A DNA stretch of 64,000 nucleotides from Fibrobacter sp. (GTDB lineage: Bacteria; Fibrobacterota; Fibrobacteria; Fibrobacterales; Fibrobacteraceae), in NCBI GenBank assembly GCA_024398845.1, contig JAKSIM010000005.1, forward strand, positions 20,484 to 84,483, in the 5' to 3' direction. Made by a program: the position numbers and the translations under genes. Shown piece after piece: positions 10,701 through 18,225 of this stretch (the first letter of the stretch is position 1; every line of letters begins with the position of its first letter). Below the pieces are notes generated by a model that did not search any database, was not told where the DNA came from, and saw only the letters and a list, made by a program, of their open reading frames with translations.

Positions 10701-11409
10701 AGCAGTCGCTGTACAAAAACGGAATGGTCAGGTAATCAACATTTATTGGCCCTTCCTTGTCTTTGTTTTTGCGTTGGTTCATGGCCTCGAAAACATTCGA
10801 AAGCAACGAAGGCTTGCCATTTTGTTCGTGGAAAATTTTGGAATAGAGTTTGCGCTGCCATTCCTCACGAGTACCGCCGTCGAAAAAGTCGCTGAGCTTG
10901 CCTTGCTTCCAGCATTCCAAAATCCCGCGCGAAGTCCCCTGGCCGTCAACATCCCTCATGAAATCGCCCGGACGGCTTGTCTCGTACTCCAGAAACAGCG
11001 AAGCCATCCTCAGGGCCAAATCAAAGGCGTGGTTGTGGTCTATTTTACCGTCGGTTTCAAGATAGCGCGTGACTTCGGCCCCGAGCCCCTTGTAGTTCGG
11101 GACTCCGTTTTCGTCGGACCCGTAAAGGTATGCGAGAATCACGCTCTGCAGCATGTCGCTGTTCAGTTTCTGCTTCGAAATATCGTCGCCCACCAGGATT
11201 TCCATGAGGAAACGATCGATCATCATCGAGTTGAAATTCGTGAGTGTCCCGCAACGCTTGACCCAGTGAAGCCTGAACCACTGTTCCAGTTTCGGGTCCG
11301 GAAAAATAATAATCGGCGATTGGAACGGCGAAACCCATACGCGTTTAACCGCCTCAATCATCTCGTCGGCGAGTCGTTCCAGGTTCAGTGCGAATTTCAG
11401 GTGAAGCAT
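7774..11409 (-). CDS. recC: RecC, exodeoxyribonuclease V gamma subunit
   Basis: A 1,211-residue RecC-type protein, the inactive-helicase/nuclease scaffold that splits the strands and scans for Chi in RecBCD. Family features seen are the N-terminal IIIFPDPKLEQWFRLHWV block, the FIFGLGGMGQFY segment (RecC proteins have FIFG here), and IVFSPDMDNY followed by IPFSIVD in the middle. No intact Walker A is present, as expected for RecC. The ATG at 11409 is chosen over one 48 bases upstream because the fold starts right after it and an AAAGGA site precedes it. It is the first gene of the recCBD operon; a TATATT hexamer about 30 bases upstream on the minus strand could be its -10 element. Residues 825-850 are a low-complexity Glu/Asn/Arg run. 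Confidence 0.92.
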   Translation of the reverse strand: MLHLKFALNLERLADEMIEAVKRVWVSPFQSPIIIFPDPKLEQWFRLHWVKRCGTLTNFNSMMIDRFLMEILVGDDISKQKLNSDMLQSVILAYLYGSDENGVPNYKGLGAEVTRYLETDGKIDHNHAFDLALRMASLFLEYETSRPGDFMRDVDGQGTSRGILECWKQGKLSDFFDGGTREEWQRKLYSKIFHEQNGKPSLLSNVFEAMNQRKNKDKEGPINVDYLTIPFLYSDCLRENGKFHCERFTDGDKVLPVFIFGLGGMGQFYRVILQKFAEQNDIYAYIQNPCKDFWEDIDFKNENSLLADWGKSGRDNIRLWCEASGYNHDFDETPIAFAKSKNSLLHQVQMMVAERASTQQELLCNFESTHFEDDHSFSLTAAPTREREMQILHSRICKLLAERDENGNPVNRVSDIIVFSPDMDNYRTAIFQAFDQNSTEGLHIPFSIVDSPARASLTFDALNVLCGLLTPDIQTINRPSFFSLMRNPVVQNTRKISDDDVAAWEAWIENIHMYRDRQGKNNDWKSGVRRLLLSRFTENDIECLGADGNDCGEVRPYSDIASANSRSLSKFADAIDSLDEWIGFYKNNSAVTPELLDTLTEKLAEWIAMPYAPEGFSGESIVYQHISAGFDILRYQFDAGQKSIPWECVLQTLVCAAESTEYSCGNLFVNGITFSKFIPNRIIPVKHVFFIGAGSSSFPGNIRKDSLDLRNTQKPWPGDDTPVAKNRYAFLCQFMSASESFHISYMNKNLAKDEDLYPTSIVNDIRMFLKKAVKDSAREYFNENRAENDGDNRGENEGKNRDENRTRSFATFDEWETAHKDSLKNIWPEKLIPLDEKRPYSDLFTPKEWRNKATYEGMVNPVENEEEARKRTRFFWQWEDLDELGYTNANKFPERVSFRDLQKFLQDPFQFRIDKTLDTNEREDDVDPETEFFEPIDFNNLGNSILVNSMLESEIFKNNQNYEEFIRDLKISGELPDGVYGKKLQASCKRKCNNILAQMQKQADETPLQNPDEWTNREKFEFSIKQTIENKDFRWTICGSLPWCNASRDHLISVTSARPKSPSKNPNFKTSKYLTAYIAALALIAQKNSMIETTVKISIYSSDACAESPAKASVCMNSDSALEKLRQIYSAAFIEKYAKAVPADMLGNRYESFVDYATDLTDAWKFFGKRNMFDKRRDVGFTVSPTFPRDWEKEAAAQKSLIDMVIEGKEP

Positions 11410-11611
11410 GGCTTTGTGCGGTCCTTTTTTTACAATATAAAAATAAAGGCGCGACAAAAGATGACAATTTGGTTATGGAGGCGAATTGGATTGCGATGGG
11501 ACTATTGCGGAGTTTGATAAATTTCCTGAAATTAAGGGAAAATAACAATGTCAAATACCCACTATAATGAAAAATGCGGATTCAAACTATAAAATAGGTC
11601 TTGAAAGGGAA

Positions 11612-11710
11612 CTAGTCTGCCGCAAAGAACAGAGTCCCCGAAATCCAGTCCTCCGCCTTGAAGGTGGTATCCTTGGAATGATTTGCTAAATGAGCCTTAG
11701 TGCTGTTGTA
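11612..11710 (-). pseudogene. Possible gene remnant (32 sense codons, no start)
   Basis: On the minus strand a stop-terminated open stretch reads YNSTKAHLANHSK then DTTFKAEDWISGTLFFAAD with codon choice like the neighbouring genes (GCG, GAG, GAC, ATT TCG, CTG TTC). It lacks a start codon and the upstream sequence turns AT-rich and soon meets a stop. It looks like the 3' end of a coding region whose rest is lost, in the 445-base gap between recC and the AT-rich metalloprotease gene. The parent protein is not recognised. The rest of that gap shows nothing codable; its right part is AT-rich promoter-like DNA. Confidence 0.3.
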
Positions 11711-11854
11711 CCTAATTTTAAAATTATTTAATGTAATATAAAAATTTTAGATTCAGTTGTATCAAATCAAGAAATTTTTTTTAACTTGTTCTTATTTCTT
11801 TTTTTGCAATTATATTTAAAATAACTTGTGCTGAATTAATATAGGAGACTTTTA

Positions 11855-14800
11855 ATGTCAAAATTGAAAATTACGTCAGGAAAAAAGATTTCTTTTTCTT
11901 GGAATAACACCAATGACAAAGTGGTTGCTTCGTCTACAAAGTTTACGGCTAAAGATGATGGTCTTAAGTCAATGGAGACTTTTGTTAAGGGCGCTGTTAC
12001 GGCATCTGTTGAAGATCGTACAGAAAAAAACTTTAAAAAAATGTCGTACCCTAAATTTGTGATTGCAAAATCGGCGAAAACCTTCAAGTTTACGTATGCA
12101 ATTTCAAGTTCTAAAACTTTGCTGTCTAGTGAAAAGTTTAATAAAAAAGAAGATTGCCTTAAGGAAATTGAAAAACTTAAGCAAAATGTTGAGGCCGAAT
12201 ATCAGGAATTTTTAATTGAGAAAACGCTTGATGAAATGGAAGCGTCTACCGTTAAAAAGGCTTCGTTGAAAGTGGCGAAATCGCTGTCTGTGGGTCTTAG
12301 AAAATTACCCAAGTTTACTCATAAAAAAGCTTCCCCGAAGTTTGCTTCTAAGAAAGCGGAGTTGAGCAATGTTGATAAGATGAATGCATCGGGAACGGCT
12401 TCGTTTAGAACTAGCCGCGGTAAGCATCCGTCGTTTGTTAATGGTAAGTTTAGCGAAGAAAAAGTTCTTTCGTCAAAGAAGGCTCTTGCAGCTTTGCAAA
12501 GTTTGCATCATACGATGGGTTTCAAAAATGCGGAACAGGAATTTAAGGAAGTTTCTGTTGAATCCGTGAACATTGGCCGAAAGACCACATTCTACCGTTT
12601 GCAACAATATCACGAAGGAATTCCCGTGTTTGGTCATCAGCTGGTTGTGTCTGCAGACGAAACCGGAAATGTTGAGTCGTTGAGTGGACACTATGCTGAT
12701 ATCAAGTCTGTTTCGCAAATTAAGTTCACCGAAAAGATGGCTCAAGAAGTCGTTTTGAAGGATTCTGGCGAAGAAAACGTTACTTTGGAAGGACTTCATT
12801 ATTATGTAGACGATAAAGATAAGTCTACATTGTGCTGGAAAATTTCAACAACTTGTGAGGCCTATTTTGTTAATGTGACCAATGGCTCGATAGTAAAAAA
12901 AATGAGGACGGTGAGGGACTATGGTCGTATTGTGAGTTGTACTGGGAAGAATTTGTATGGGAAGGAAGTAGAATTCCCTACTGCTTATTCTCCTGCTACA
13001 AACGCTTATTCTCTTTGTGATGCTTCTCGTGGAATAACTATATATCGTTCCCAGAAGGCTTTAGATAGTGATGGTGCGGTAGTTTATTCTTCTTCTAAAA
13101 AATGGTCGGGGGAGATGGATGCGATTAGCGCTTTTACCAATATGATTGAGATTTACGATTTTTATTATAGCGTTCTTGGTCGTAAAGGTGCTGATAATAA
13201 AGGAAAGCCGATTCATGTGACTGTGGGTTACCATGAAACGGATAAGACTTATAGTAACGCATTCTATAGTAGTAGGTCTACAGATACAAGAATTTGTATA
13301 GGAAATGGTAATAACTATGCAAAGCCGATAGATGTTTTAGGTCATGAGTTTACGCATGCAGTGAATGATTCTATATGGAACCCGGCTTACGAGAATGAAT
13401 CCGGCGCTTTGGATGAAGCTTTTGCCGATATTATGGGTGAATGCATACAAGATGGTATTTTTGATTTGCATCGCGAAGATTGTACGTCTGGCGCGAATAG
13501 AAGTTTTGAAAATCCGGGCCTTTATGGTGACCCCGATCGCTATTCAAAAAAAGAGCCTCTTGCAACTAATCCGACTGAAAGTAATGATTATGGGGGAGTT
13601 CATTCTAATAGCGGAATCATTAACCATGTAGCCTATTTGATGCAAAAGAAATGGCCTACAGACAGTTTTGCTGGAGAATTTGCGGCGCTCTTTTATAAGA
13701 GTATGTTCTATTTAAGTACGTATTCTAATTTTTTGGATTTTCGATCTGCTATTCTTAAGGCTGCAAAAACAATGATGCTTGGCTCTTCAAAGGAACGTGC
13801 GATTGCAGAAGCCTTAGATGAGGTTGAAGTTGTATATAAAGATAATTCTGGATCGGGTGCTTCTTATGTGTTAGATGGATATATTTATGATTCGTTGAAC
13901 AACCCGATTATTGATGCCAAGATTACTATGTATAAAGGAAGCTCGTCAAGCGTGTACCATTACGATTATACAGATTCTACGGGGCGTTATACGCTAGGAT
14001 TTGTCAAAGGGTATAATTATAGGTTGGTTGTAACTGCAGATGGGTTCAATTCATATACATGTACAGTGAATTTGACCTCGTCTAATTGCTCAACAAGGCC
14101 ACGCACTGCGGCAATCAAGTTAACTCCGAAATCAACATCTTCGTCTTTCTATTCCCTTCAGGGGACGGTTACCAACTCGGAAACGCGCAAAGTTGTTCCA
14201 GGAGCGGTTGTAAAAATTGTCAGTGGCGCTGGGGGTATGCAAAAACTGTGTGCCGATCAATGCGACGTAGTTTTAACGACGGATGAGGATGGGAAGTTTT
14301 TCACGTCGAAACTTTCTAATGGTACATATTCGGTTTACTTCTATAAGAGCATTCCTGCAGAAAAACAGTGTTTTGCTTCTTATTGCCAGATGAATATAAC
14401 TGGGAAAACAACGTATAATCCTTACGTGGTAAGAACGTCGCGCTATTTTTTGAGCTCAATTCATGTGGCGTCTCGTGATAAGCAAGCCGACGCAAAGAAG
14501 GCTCTTCCGAGTACAGAAATTCTTATTGACAGAGACTTGAATAAGGGCAGTGGCGGTAAGTATATCTACGCAAGCTGTGGCTTTGCGCAAACGAGTACCC
14601 CCATTACCAATATTGTGCTTGTGAAGAGTTCCTCCAAGTTGACATGGACAACAAAAACATTTTCAAGTAACGGAGTTTCCGCGACGTATACTAGAATAAA
14701 TGTGGACTTGAATGAGGGTGCAAAGGGTGATTATATCTATTTGTGCTATACGACGAGTTCGTTGTTTAGCCCTATAACGGGTCTAAGCGTTATATACGAT

Positions 14801-14923
14801 TCTGAAACGCTCAAGGATCCATGGACTACTGTAAAGTGGGTGAATTCTTCTACGGAAGCCGATGCCAATTACAAGTCTCCCAAGGGAAACCCGATTTACT
14901 TTATTATAAAAAGAACTGAATAA
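11855..14923 (+). CDS. M4 (thermolysin-type) metalloprotease with DUF1508-like N-terminus and MABP-like tail
   Basis: A 1,022-residue multidomain protein. Residues 1-120 hold two YegP/DUF1508-like units (for example FKFTYAISSSKTLLSSEKF), which replace the usual signal peptide. Residues about 180-350 are an FTP/propeptide region. The M4 catalytic domain (about 350-690) has the zinc site HEFTH at 497-501, the third ligand in ALDEAFAD and the catalytic His in GGVHSNSGIINH. Two carboxypeptidase-regulatory-like beta domains follow (about 668-745 and 765-840). The last 150 residues carry two DLN-x-G-x-x-G-x-YIY motifs (near 895 and 951) as in MABP beta-prism domains. The ATG has an AGGAG site. The gene is clearly more AT-rich than its neighbours, suggesting transfer. 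A terminator lies right after it. Proteolysis is supported by intact catalytic residues; the export route is unknown. Confidence 0.88.
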   Translation: MSKLKITSGKKISFSWNNTNDKVVASSTKFTAKDDGLKSMETFVKGAVTASVEDRTEKNFKKMSYPKFVIAKSAKTFKFTYAISSSKTLLSSEKFNKKEDCLKEIEKLKQNVEAEYQEFLIEKTLDEMEASTVKKASLKVAKSLSVGLRKLPKFTHKKASPKFASKKAELSNVDKMNASGTASFRTSRGKHPSFVNGKFSEEKVLSSKKALAALQSLHHTMGFKNAEQEFKEVSVESVNIGRKTTFYRLQQYHEGIPVFGHQLVVSADETGNVESLSGHYADIKSVSQIKFTEKMAQEVVLKDSGEENVTLEGLHYYVDDKDKSTLCWKISTTCEAYFVNVTNGSIVKKMRTVRDYGRIVSCTGKNLYGKEVEFPTAYSPATNAYSLCDASRGITIYRSQKALDSDGAVVYSSSKKWSGEMDAISAFTNMIEIYDFYYSVLGRKGADNKGKPIHVTVGYHETDKTYSNAFYSSRSTDTRICIGNGNNYAKPIDVLGHEFTHAVNDSIWNPAYENESGALDEAFADIMGECIQDGIFDLHREDCTSGANRSFENPGLYGDPDRYSKKEPLATNPTESNDYGGVHSNSGIINHVAYLMQKKWPTDSFAGEFAALFYKSMFYLSTYSNFLDFRSAILKAAKTMMLGSSKERAIAEALDEVEVVYKDNSGSGASYVLDGYIYDSLNNPIIDAKITMYKGSSSSVYHYDYTDSTGRYTLGFVKGYNYRLVVTADGFNSYTCTVNLTSSNCSTRPRTAAIKLTPKSTSSSFYSLQGTVTNSETRKVVPGAVVKIVSGAGGMQKLCADQCDVVLTTDEDGKFFTSKLSNGTYSVYFYKSIPAEKQCFASYCQMNITGKTTYNPYVVRTSRYFLSSIHVASRDKQADAKKALPSTEILIDRDLNKGSGGKYIYASCGFAQTSTPITNIVLVKSSSKLTWTTKTFSSNGVSATYTRINVDLNEGAKGDYIYLCYTTSSLFSPITGLSVIYDSETLKDPWTTVKWVNSSTEADANYKSPKGNPIYFIIKRTE

Positions 14924-14942
14924 ATGAATTGAGTTGAAAAAT

Positions 14943-14976
14943 AAAGAGGCGTCATTATGAATGGCGCCTCTTTTTG
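14943..14976. terminator. Bidirectional terminator between convergent genes
   Basis: A stem of about 13 pairs (AAAGAGGCGTCAT with ATGGCGCCTCTTT, one wobble) is followed by TTTTTG on the plus strand and by a T-rich run on the minus strand. It separates the metalloprotease gene from the convergent thioredoxin-like gene. Confidence 0.8.
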
Positions 14977-14998
14977 TATGCTAGCGGAAAATTTTATG

Positions 14999-15814
14999 TT
15001 ACTTGCAGCTGAATCCCTGTAGTTCGAGGCCTGCCTTCATTTCGCCGTAGGTGGAGGTCTTTTTCATGTCGAGCGCCTTTATAAAGCGGCTTTCCATGTT
15101 GTTGTGGACTCTGAGTCCGGTCATGGTGCGGGTGACTTCGCCCTTGCCGCTCGAGCTGAATCTCTGGAATAGTGCTTCGCGGTCAAGTTCAGGTGGTACG
15201 AATACGTCGGTCGTGAGGTCGAAATCGGTGATTTCGTTGTTCGTGAATACAAACGAGATGTTTACGAAATTCTTGAGGCCCGAGAACTGCCCGTTCACGG
15301 TGCAGGTGAGTTTACGCGGGGTGGGGTCTGCCTTGGGGGCGGGTGCCTTCGCGGTGGGCTTCACGGCGTCACCGAAGGCGGCGAGCAAGATTTCTTCTTT
15401 TGTGGCGCCCACAATCTGGTCGACGATTTTGCCGTCCTTCATAATGAAGAACGTTGGGAATGCCTGGATGGGGAACGTGGCCTTGACCTTGTCCATGCCC
15501 GGGTCATCGTAACCGATGGAAGCGACCTTGATTTCCCTGTGGTTCTTGGCGATGCTGATGATGGTCGGAATCATGGTGAGGCACGGCGGGCAACTTGTGC
15601 TCGAGACTTCCAGCAAGATCGGTTTTTTGTAGTTGAGAATTTCTTTGTCCAAGTTGGCATCGTTGATTTTTACAATGCGGATGTCTTCTTGCGCGGCTTG
15701 GGATGCATTTTTTGCGGATTTGGCGTTTGTTGCTGCATTTGTGGCGGCATTGGCGCTTGCGGCGCAAAGCGCGAGGGCGCAGGCGGCGATTGTGGGCAAT
15801 TTGAAATTTTTCAT
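14999..15814 (-). CDS. Exported thioredoxin-fold protein (CPPC active site)
   Basis: A 271-residue protein with an N-terminal signal peptide (Lys start, hydrophobic AACALALCAASANA) and a thioredoxin fold at about residues 45-150. The redox motif is SCPPCL, and the cis-Pro region reads FPIQAFPTFFIMKDGKIVDQIVG. It probably acts as a periplasmic thiol-disulfide or thiol-dependent protein. A C-terminal domain of about 100 residues after an Ala/Pro/Lys linker (KPTAKAPAPKADPTPRK) is not recognised. A CPPC site is seen in several thioredoxin-like subfamilies, so direction (reductase or oxidase) is open. The gene follows the HIRAN protein on the same strand after 85 bases. Confidence 0.82.
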   Translation of the reverse strand: MKNFKLPTIAACALALCAASANAATNAATNAKSAKNASQAAQEDIRIVKINDANLDKEILNYKKPILLEVSSTSCPPCLTMIPTIISIAKNHREIKVASIGYDDPGMDKVKATFPIQAFPTFFIMKDGKIVDQIVGATKEEILLAAFGDAVKPTAKAPAPKADPTPRKLTCTVNGQFSGLKNFVNISFVFTNNEITDFDLTTDVFVPPELDREALFQRFSSSGKGEVTRTMTGLRVHNNMESRFIKALDMKKTSTYGEMKAGLELQGFSCK

Positions 15815-15899
15815 TGTTTAATCCTTTTTTTATTTCAAGATAATAAAAAGGTTGCCGAACGTGACGCCATCTTGCGCTTAAACCCCCGCGAGTGCGAAA

Positions 15900-16868
15900 C
15901 TACAAGCAGATCTTGACGACCACTCCGTACTTGGAATCCTGTGTATTGCCCACGCGCCAGAGTTTTGCCTTGTAGGCGAACTGCTCCGGACGGGCGTTGC
16001 GCAGGATTTCGGCTCCGGTGGCGCGGATGTAACCGGCCTTGGTTTTCCCGCTGCTCCCGGTGATTTTGGCCTCAATATCCTCGATGCTCACGCTGATGGC
16101 GTTTTTGTCGTGCGGGTTGTAGGGCTCGGCCTGCACGCTTATTGCGAGGGCGTCAAAGAATTTTTGGCGTGCTTCGCGGAGGGCCGCAAAACCTTCGGTA
16201 AAGTCGCGAGCCACGTGGTGGTTAATCACGTTCTCGAGGCGGGTGAAACCGTGCGTCCAAAAATGGCACTGCGAGCCAACAATCCCGATGGTGAGTTCCA
16301 TGCCGGAATTCTCCTTGAAGTACCGCGTGAAGCATTGCTCAAGGGTTTCCTTGTGCGGCTCAATTTGAAGACGGTCTTTTGCAATTTCGTACAAAATATT
16401 GTACACCTCGTCCTGGTTGCTGAACCTGCCGTACATCCAGGCGAACAGCGCTTCTGCGGCAATTGGCTTGATGATGTACGAAACGAGCGGGAGGTTTGCG
16501 GTGAATACGCTTGTGCGGCGGCTCAAAAGTTCGGCGACCAAAAGGCTGTCGCGAACCTTGACCGCGAGGAGCAGCGCCCCGATGTGCATAAGGAACGAGT
16601 ACTGCGAATGATCGAGTTTCTCGATTCCGCTTTTAAAGCAAATCTTGAAATCGGCTTGCAGACACTTGGGCAGGTACGTATACCACGACGGCGAAAAGTA
16701 GGTGCTCGCGTCAATCTGTTGGTAGCCCGAAGCGTCAAACGTCTCGACTTCTCCGAGGTAGTCCAAAACTCCTGTTTTGCTCATGGTGAACTTGAAAACA
16801 GAAGTGGAGTTTTGGGTGACGGCTTCAATAAAGAATTCGTCGATTGTGATGTTGGTATTAGTATTCAT
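15900..16868 (-). CDS. HIRAN-domain protein, function unknown
   Basis: A 322-residue protein whose C-terminal 110 residues match a HIRAN domain: IVGSQCHFW, then AISVQAEPYNPHDKNAISVSI, then AGYIRATGAEILR. HIRAN domains recognise DNA ends or occur with SWI2/SNF2 helicases and phage-type repair proteins. The N-terminal 200 residues, predicted soluble, are not recognised. The start at 16868 is preferred to the ATG 12 bases upstream because a GGAG lies 6 bases before it. The divergent promoter region toward glucokinase carries a TGTCA-N5-TGACA inverted repeat. No helicase partner is adjacent. Confidence 0.65.
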   Translation of the reverse strand: MNTNTNITIDEFFIEAVTQNSTSVFKFTMSKTGVLDYLGEVETFDASGYQQIDASTYFSPSWYTYLPKCLQADFKICFKSGIEKLDHSQYSFLMHIGALLLAVKVRDSLLVAELLSRRTSVFTANLPLVSYIIKPIAAEALFAWMYGRFSNQDEVYNILYEIAKDRLQIEPHKETLEQCFTRYFKENSGMELTIGIVGSQCHFWTHGFTRLENVINHHVARDFTEGFAALREARQKFFDALAISVQAEPYNPHDKNAISVSIEDIEAKITGSSGKTKAGYIRATGAEILRNARPEQFAYKAKLWRVGNTQDSKYGVVVKICL

Positions 16869-16919
16869 AATTGACTCCATTGTTGTTTTCGTGATACTCT
16901 AAATATATCTTTGATTTTA

Positions 16920-16934
16920 TGTCAAAAAATGACA
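16920..16934. promoter_or_regulatory. Inverted repeat in divergent promoter region
   Basis: TGTCA, five A, TGACA lies about 50 bases upstream of the HIRAN gene start and between it and glucokinase. The position and symmetry suit a regulator site, but the arms are only five bases and could be chance. Confidence 0.25.
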
Positions 16935-17123
16935 ATGACGGAACGGACGCAAAATTGGTGACTTTTTATTTCGCTGGGGCTGTGCCTTAAATTTTTTATT
17001 TAATGGTCTTTGAATCGGGATTTTTTTGGGGTTTTAGGTAATTTTGTGGGTTGTTTTACTGTTTTTTGAATGGTGGCTTTTATATATTTTAATGCTGACA
17101 AAAATTTAATGGAGTACATATAT

Positions 17124-18191
17124 ATGGAAATCAAATGGCTTAACCCTGATGCAAAGTTTGACCGCCTTGTTTTGGCGGGTGATATTGGCGGAACGAATAC
17201 GAACCTTGGCCTGGTGGGCTACAAGGATGGCAAGTTCACGCTGATTCTCGAAACGGTCTGCCCCTCCAAGGATATTGATGGCTTGGACGCTCCGATTCGC
17301 GAAACCTTGAAGGTCGCCGCCGAAACTCGTGCAGACCTCAAGCCGAGTCACGTTTGCATCAGTGCCGCCGGCCCTGTCGCTAACAACAAGTGCGTGATGA
17401 CGAACCTCCCGTGGTCCGTGGATGGTGATGCCATCACGAACGCGACCGGCATCCCGACGCTCGTTATCAACGACTTCATGGCCATCAGTTACGGCATCCC
17501 GACTTTGGATGTCGATGACCCGAAGCAGATTTTCAAGCTCACGCATACCGACGGTAGCCAGCCTGCTCCGCAGAAGGCCACGAAGGCCGTGATTGGCCCG
17601 GGTACTGGCATGGGTGTTGGCTTCCTCGCCTTTGACGGCGAAAAGTACATCCCGGCTTCCTCCGAAGGTGGCCACTCCACGTTCGCCCCGTTCGACAAGG
17701 ACTCCCAGGAATTCCACGATTACATGGCAAAGAAACTCGGTTGCGTTCCGGGCGTAGAACCGCTCGTTTCTGGCATGGGCCTTCGCAACATGTACGAATG
17801 GTGGAAGGAAACCCGTGGCGTCCCGAACAACGAATACTTCCAGAAAATCGAAGAGACCGAACCGAATGACCGCCCCAAGTACATCAGCCGCGCAAGCGAC
17901 AACGATCCTGTCGCCGCCGAGATGATGCGCCTCTTTGTGAAGATGCTTGCCCGCTTTGCAAGCGACGCTTCTACCTTGTTCCTCCCGCTGGGCGGTTTCT
18001 ACCTGGCCGGCGGTACCGTGCAGAAGGACCTTCGCTGGCTCGAACGCGACAACCTGTTCATGCAGTATTTCGAAAAGAACTACAATCCGAACATCCGCCC
18101 GCTTTTGAACAAGATTCCGGTGTACATCATCAAGGATTACAGCATCAGCCTTTATGGCGCTGCTAACGCAAGCCTCAACTTGCAGAAGTAA
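17124..18191 (+). CDS. glk: Glucokinase (Glk family)
   Basis: A 355-residue hexokinase-fold protein of the bacterial glucokinase family (not ROK; no Cys zinc motif seen). Visible motifs are the phosphate loop LAGDIGGTNTNLGLV, the NLPW segment before the substrate site, INDFMA with the catalytic Asp, the adenosine-binding VIGPGTGMGVGFL and the SSEGGHSTFAP block. It phosphorylates glucose to glucose-6-phosphate at the entry to glycolysis in the cytoplasm, which fits a cellulose/cellodextrin user. Longer in-frame starts exist at 17070 and 17109, but 17124 has a GGAG 9 bases upstream. A TTTATATATTT promoter-like stretch precedes it. It is followed 34 bases later by the helicase gene. Confidence 0.9.
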   Translation: MEIKWLNPDAKFDRLVLAGDIGGTNTNLGLVGYKDGKFTLILETVCPSKDIDGLDAPIRETLKVAAETRADLKPSHVCISAAGPVANNKCVMTNLPWSVDGDAITNATGIPTLVINDFMAISYGIPTLDVDDPKQIFKLTHTDGSQPAPQKATKAVIGPGTGMGVGFLAFDGEKYIPASSEGGHSTFAPFDKDSQEFHDYMAKKLGCVPGVEPLVSGMGLRNMYEWWKETRGVPNNEYFQKIEETEPNDRPKYISRASDNDPVAAEMMRLFVKMLARFASDASTLFLPLGGFYLAGGTVQKDLRWLERDNLFMQYFEKNYNPNIRPLLNKIPVYIIKDYSISLYGAANASLNLQK

Positions 18192-18225
18192 GGACGGGGT
18201 CGTTTAAATTTCTAAATTTGGCGCC

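Noticed and set aside
9856..11517. 553-codon plus-strand frame opposite recC
   Set aside because: It is fully antisense to recC, has no protein-family motif, and results from codon bias on the other strand.
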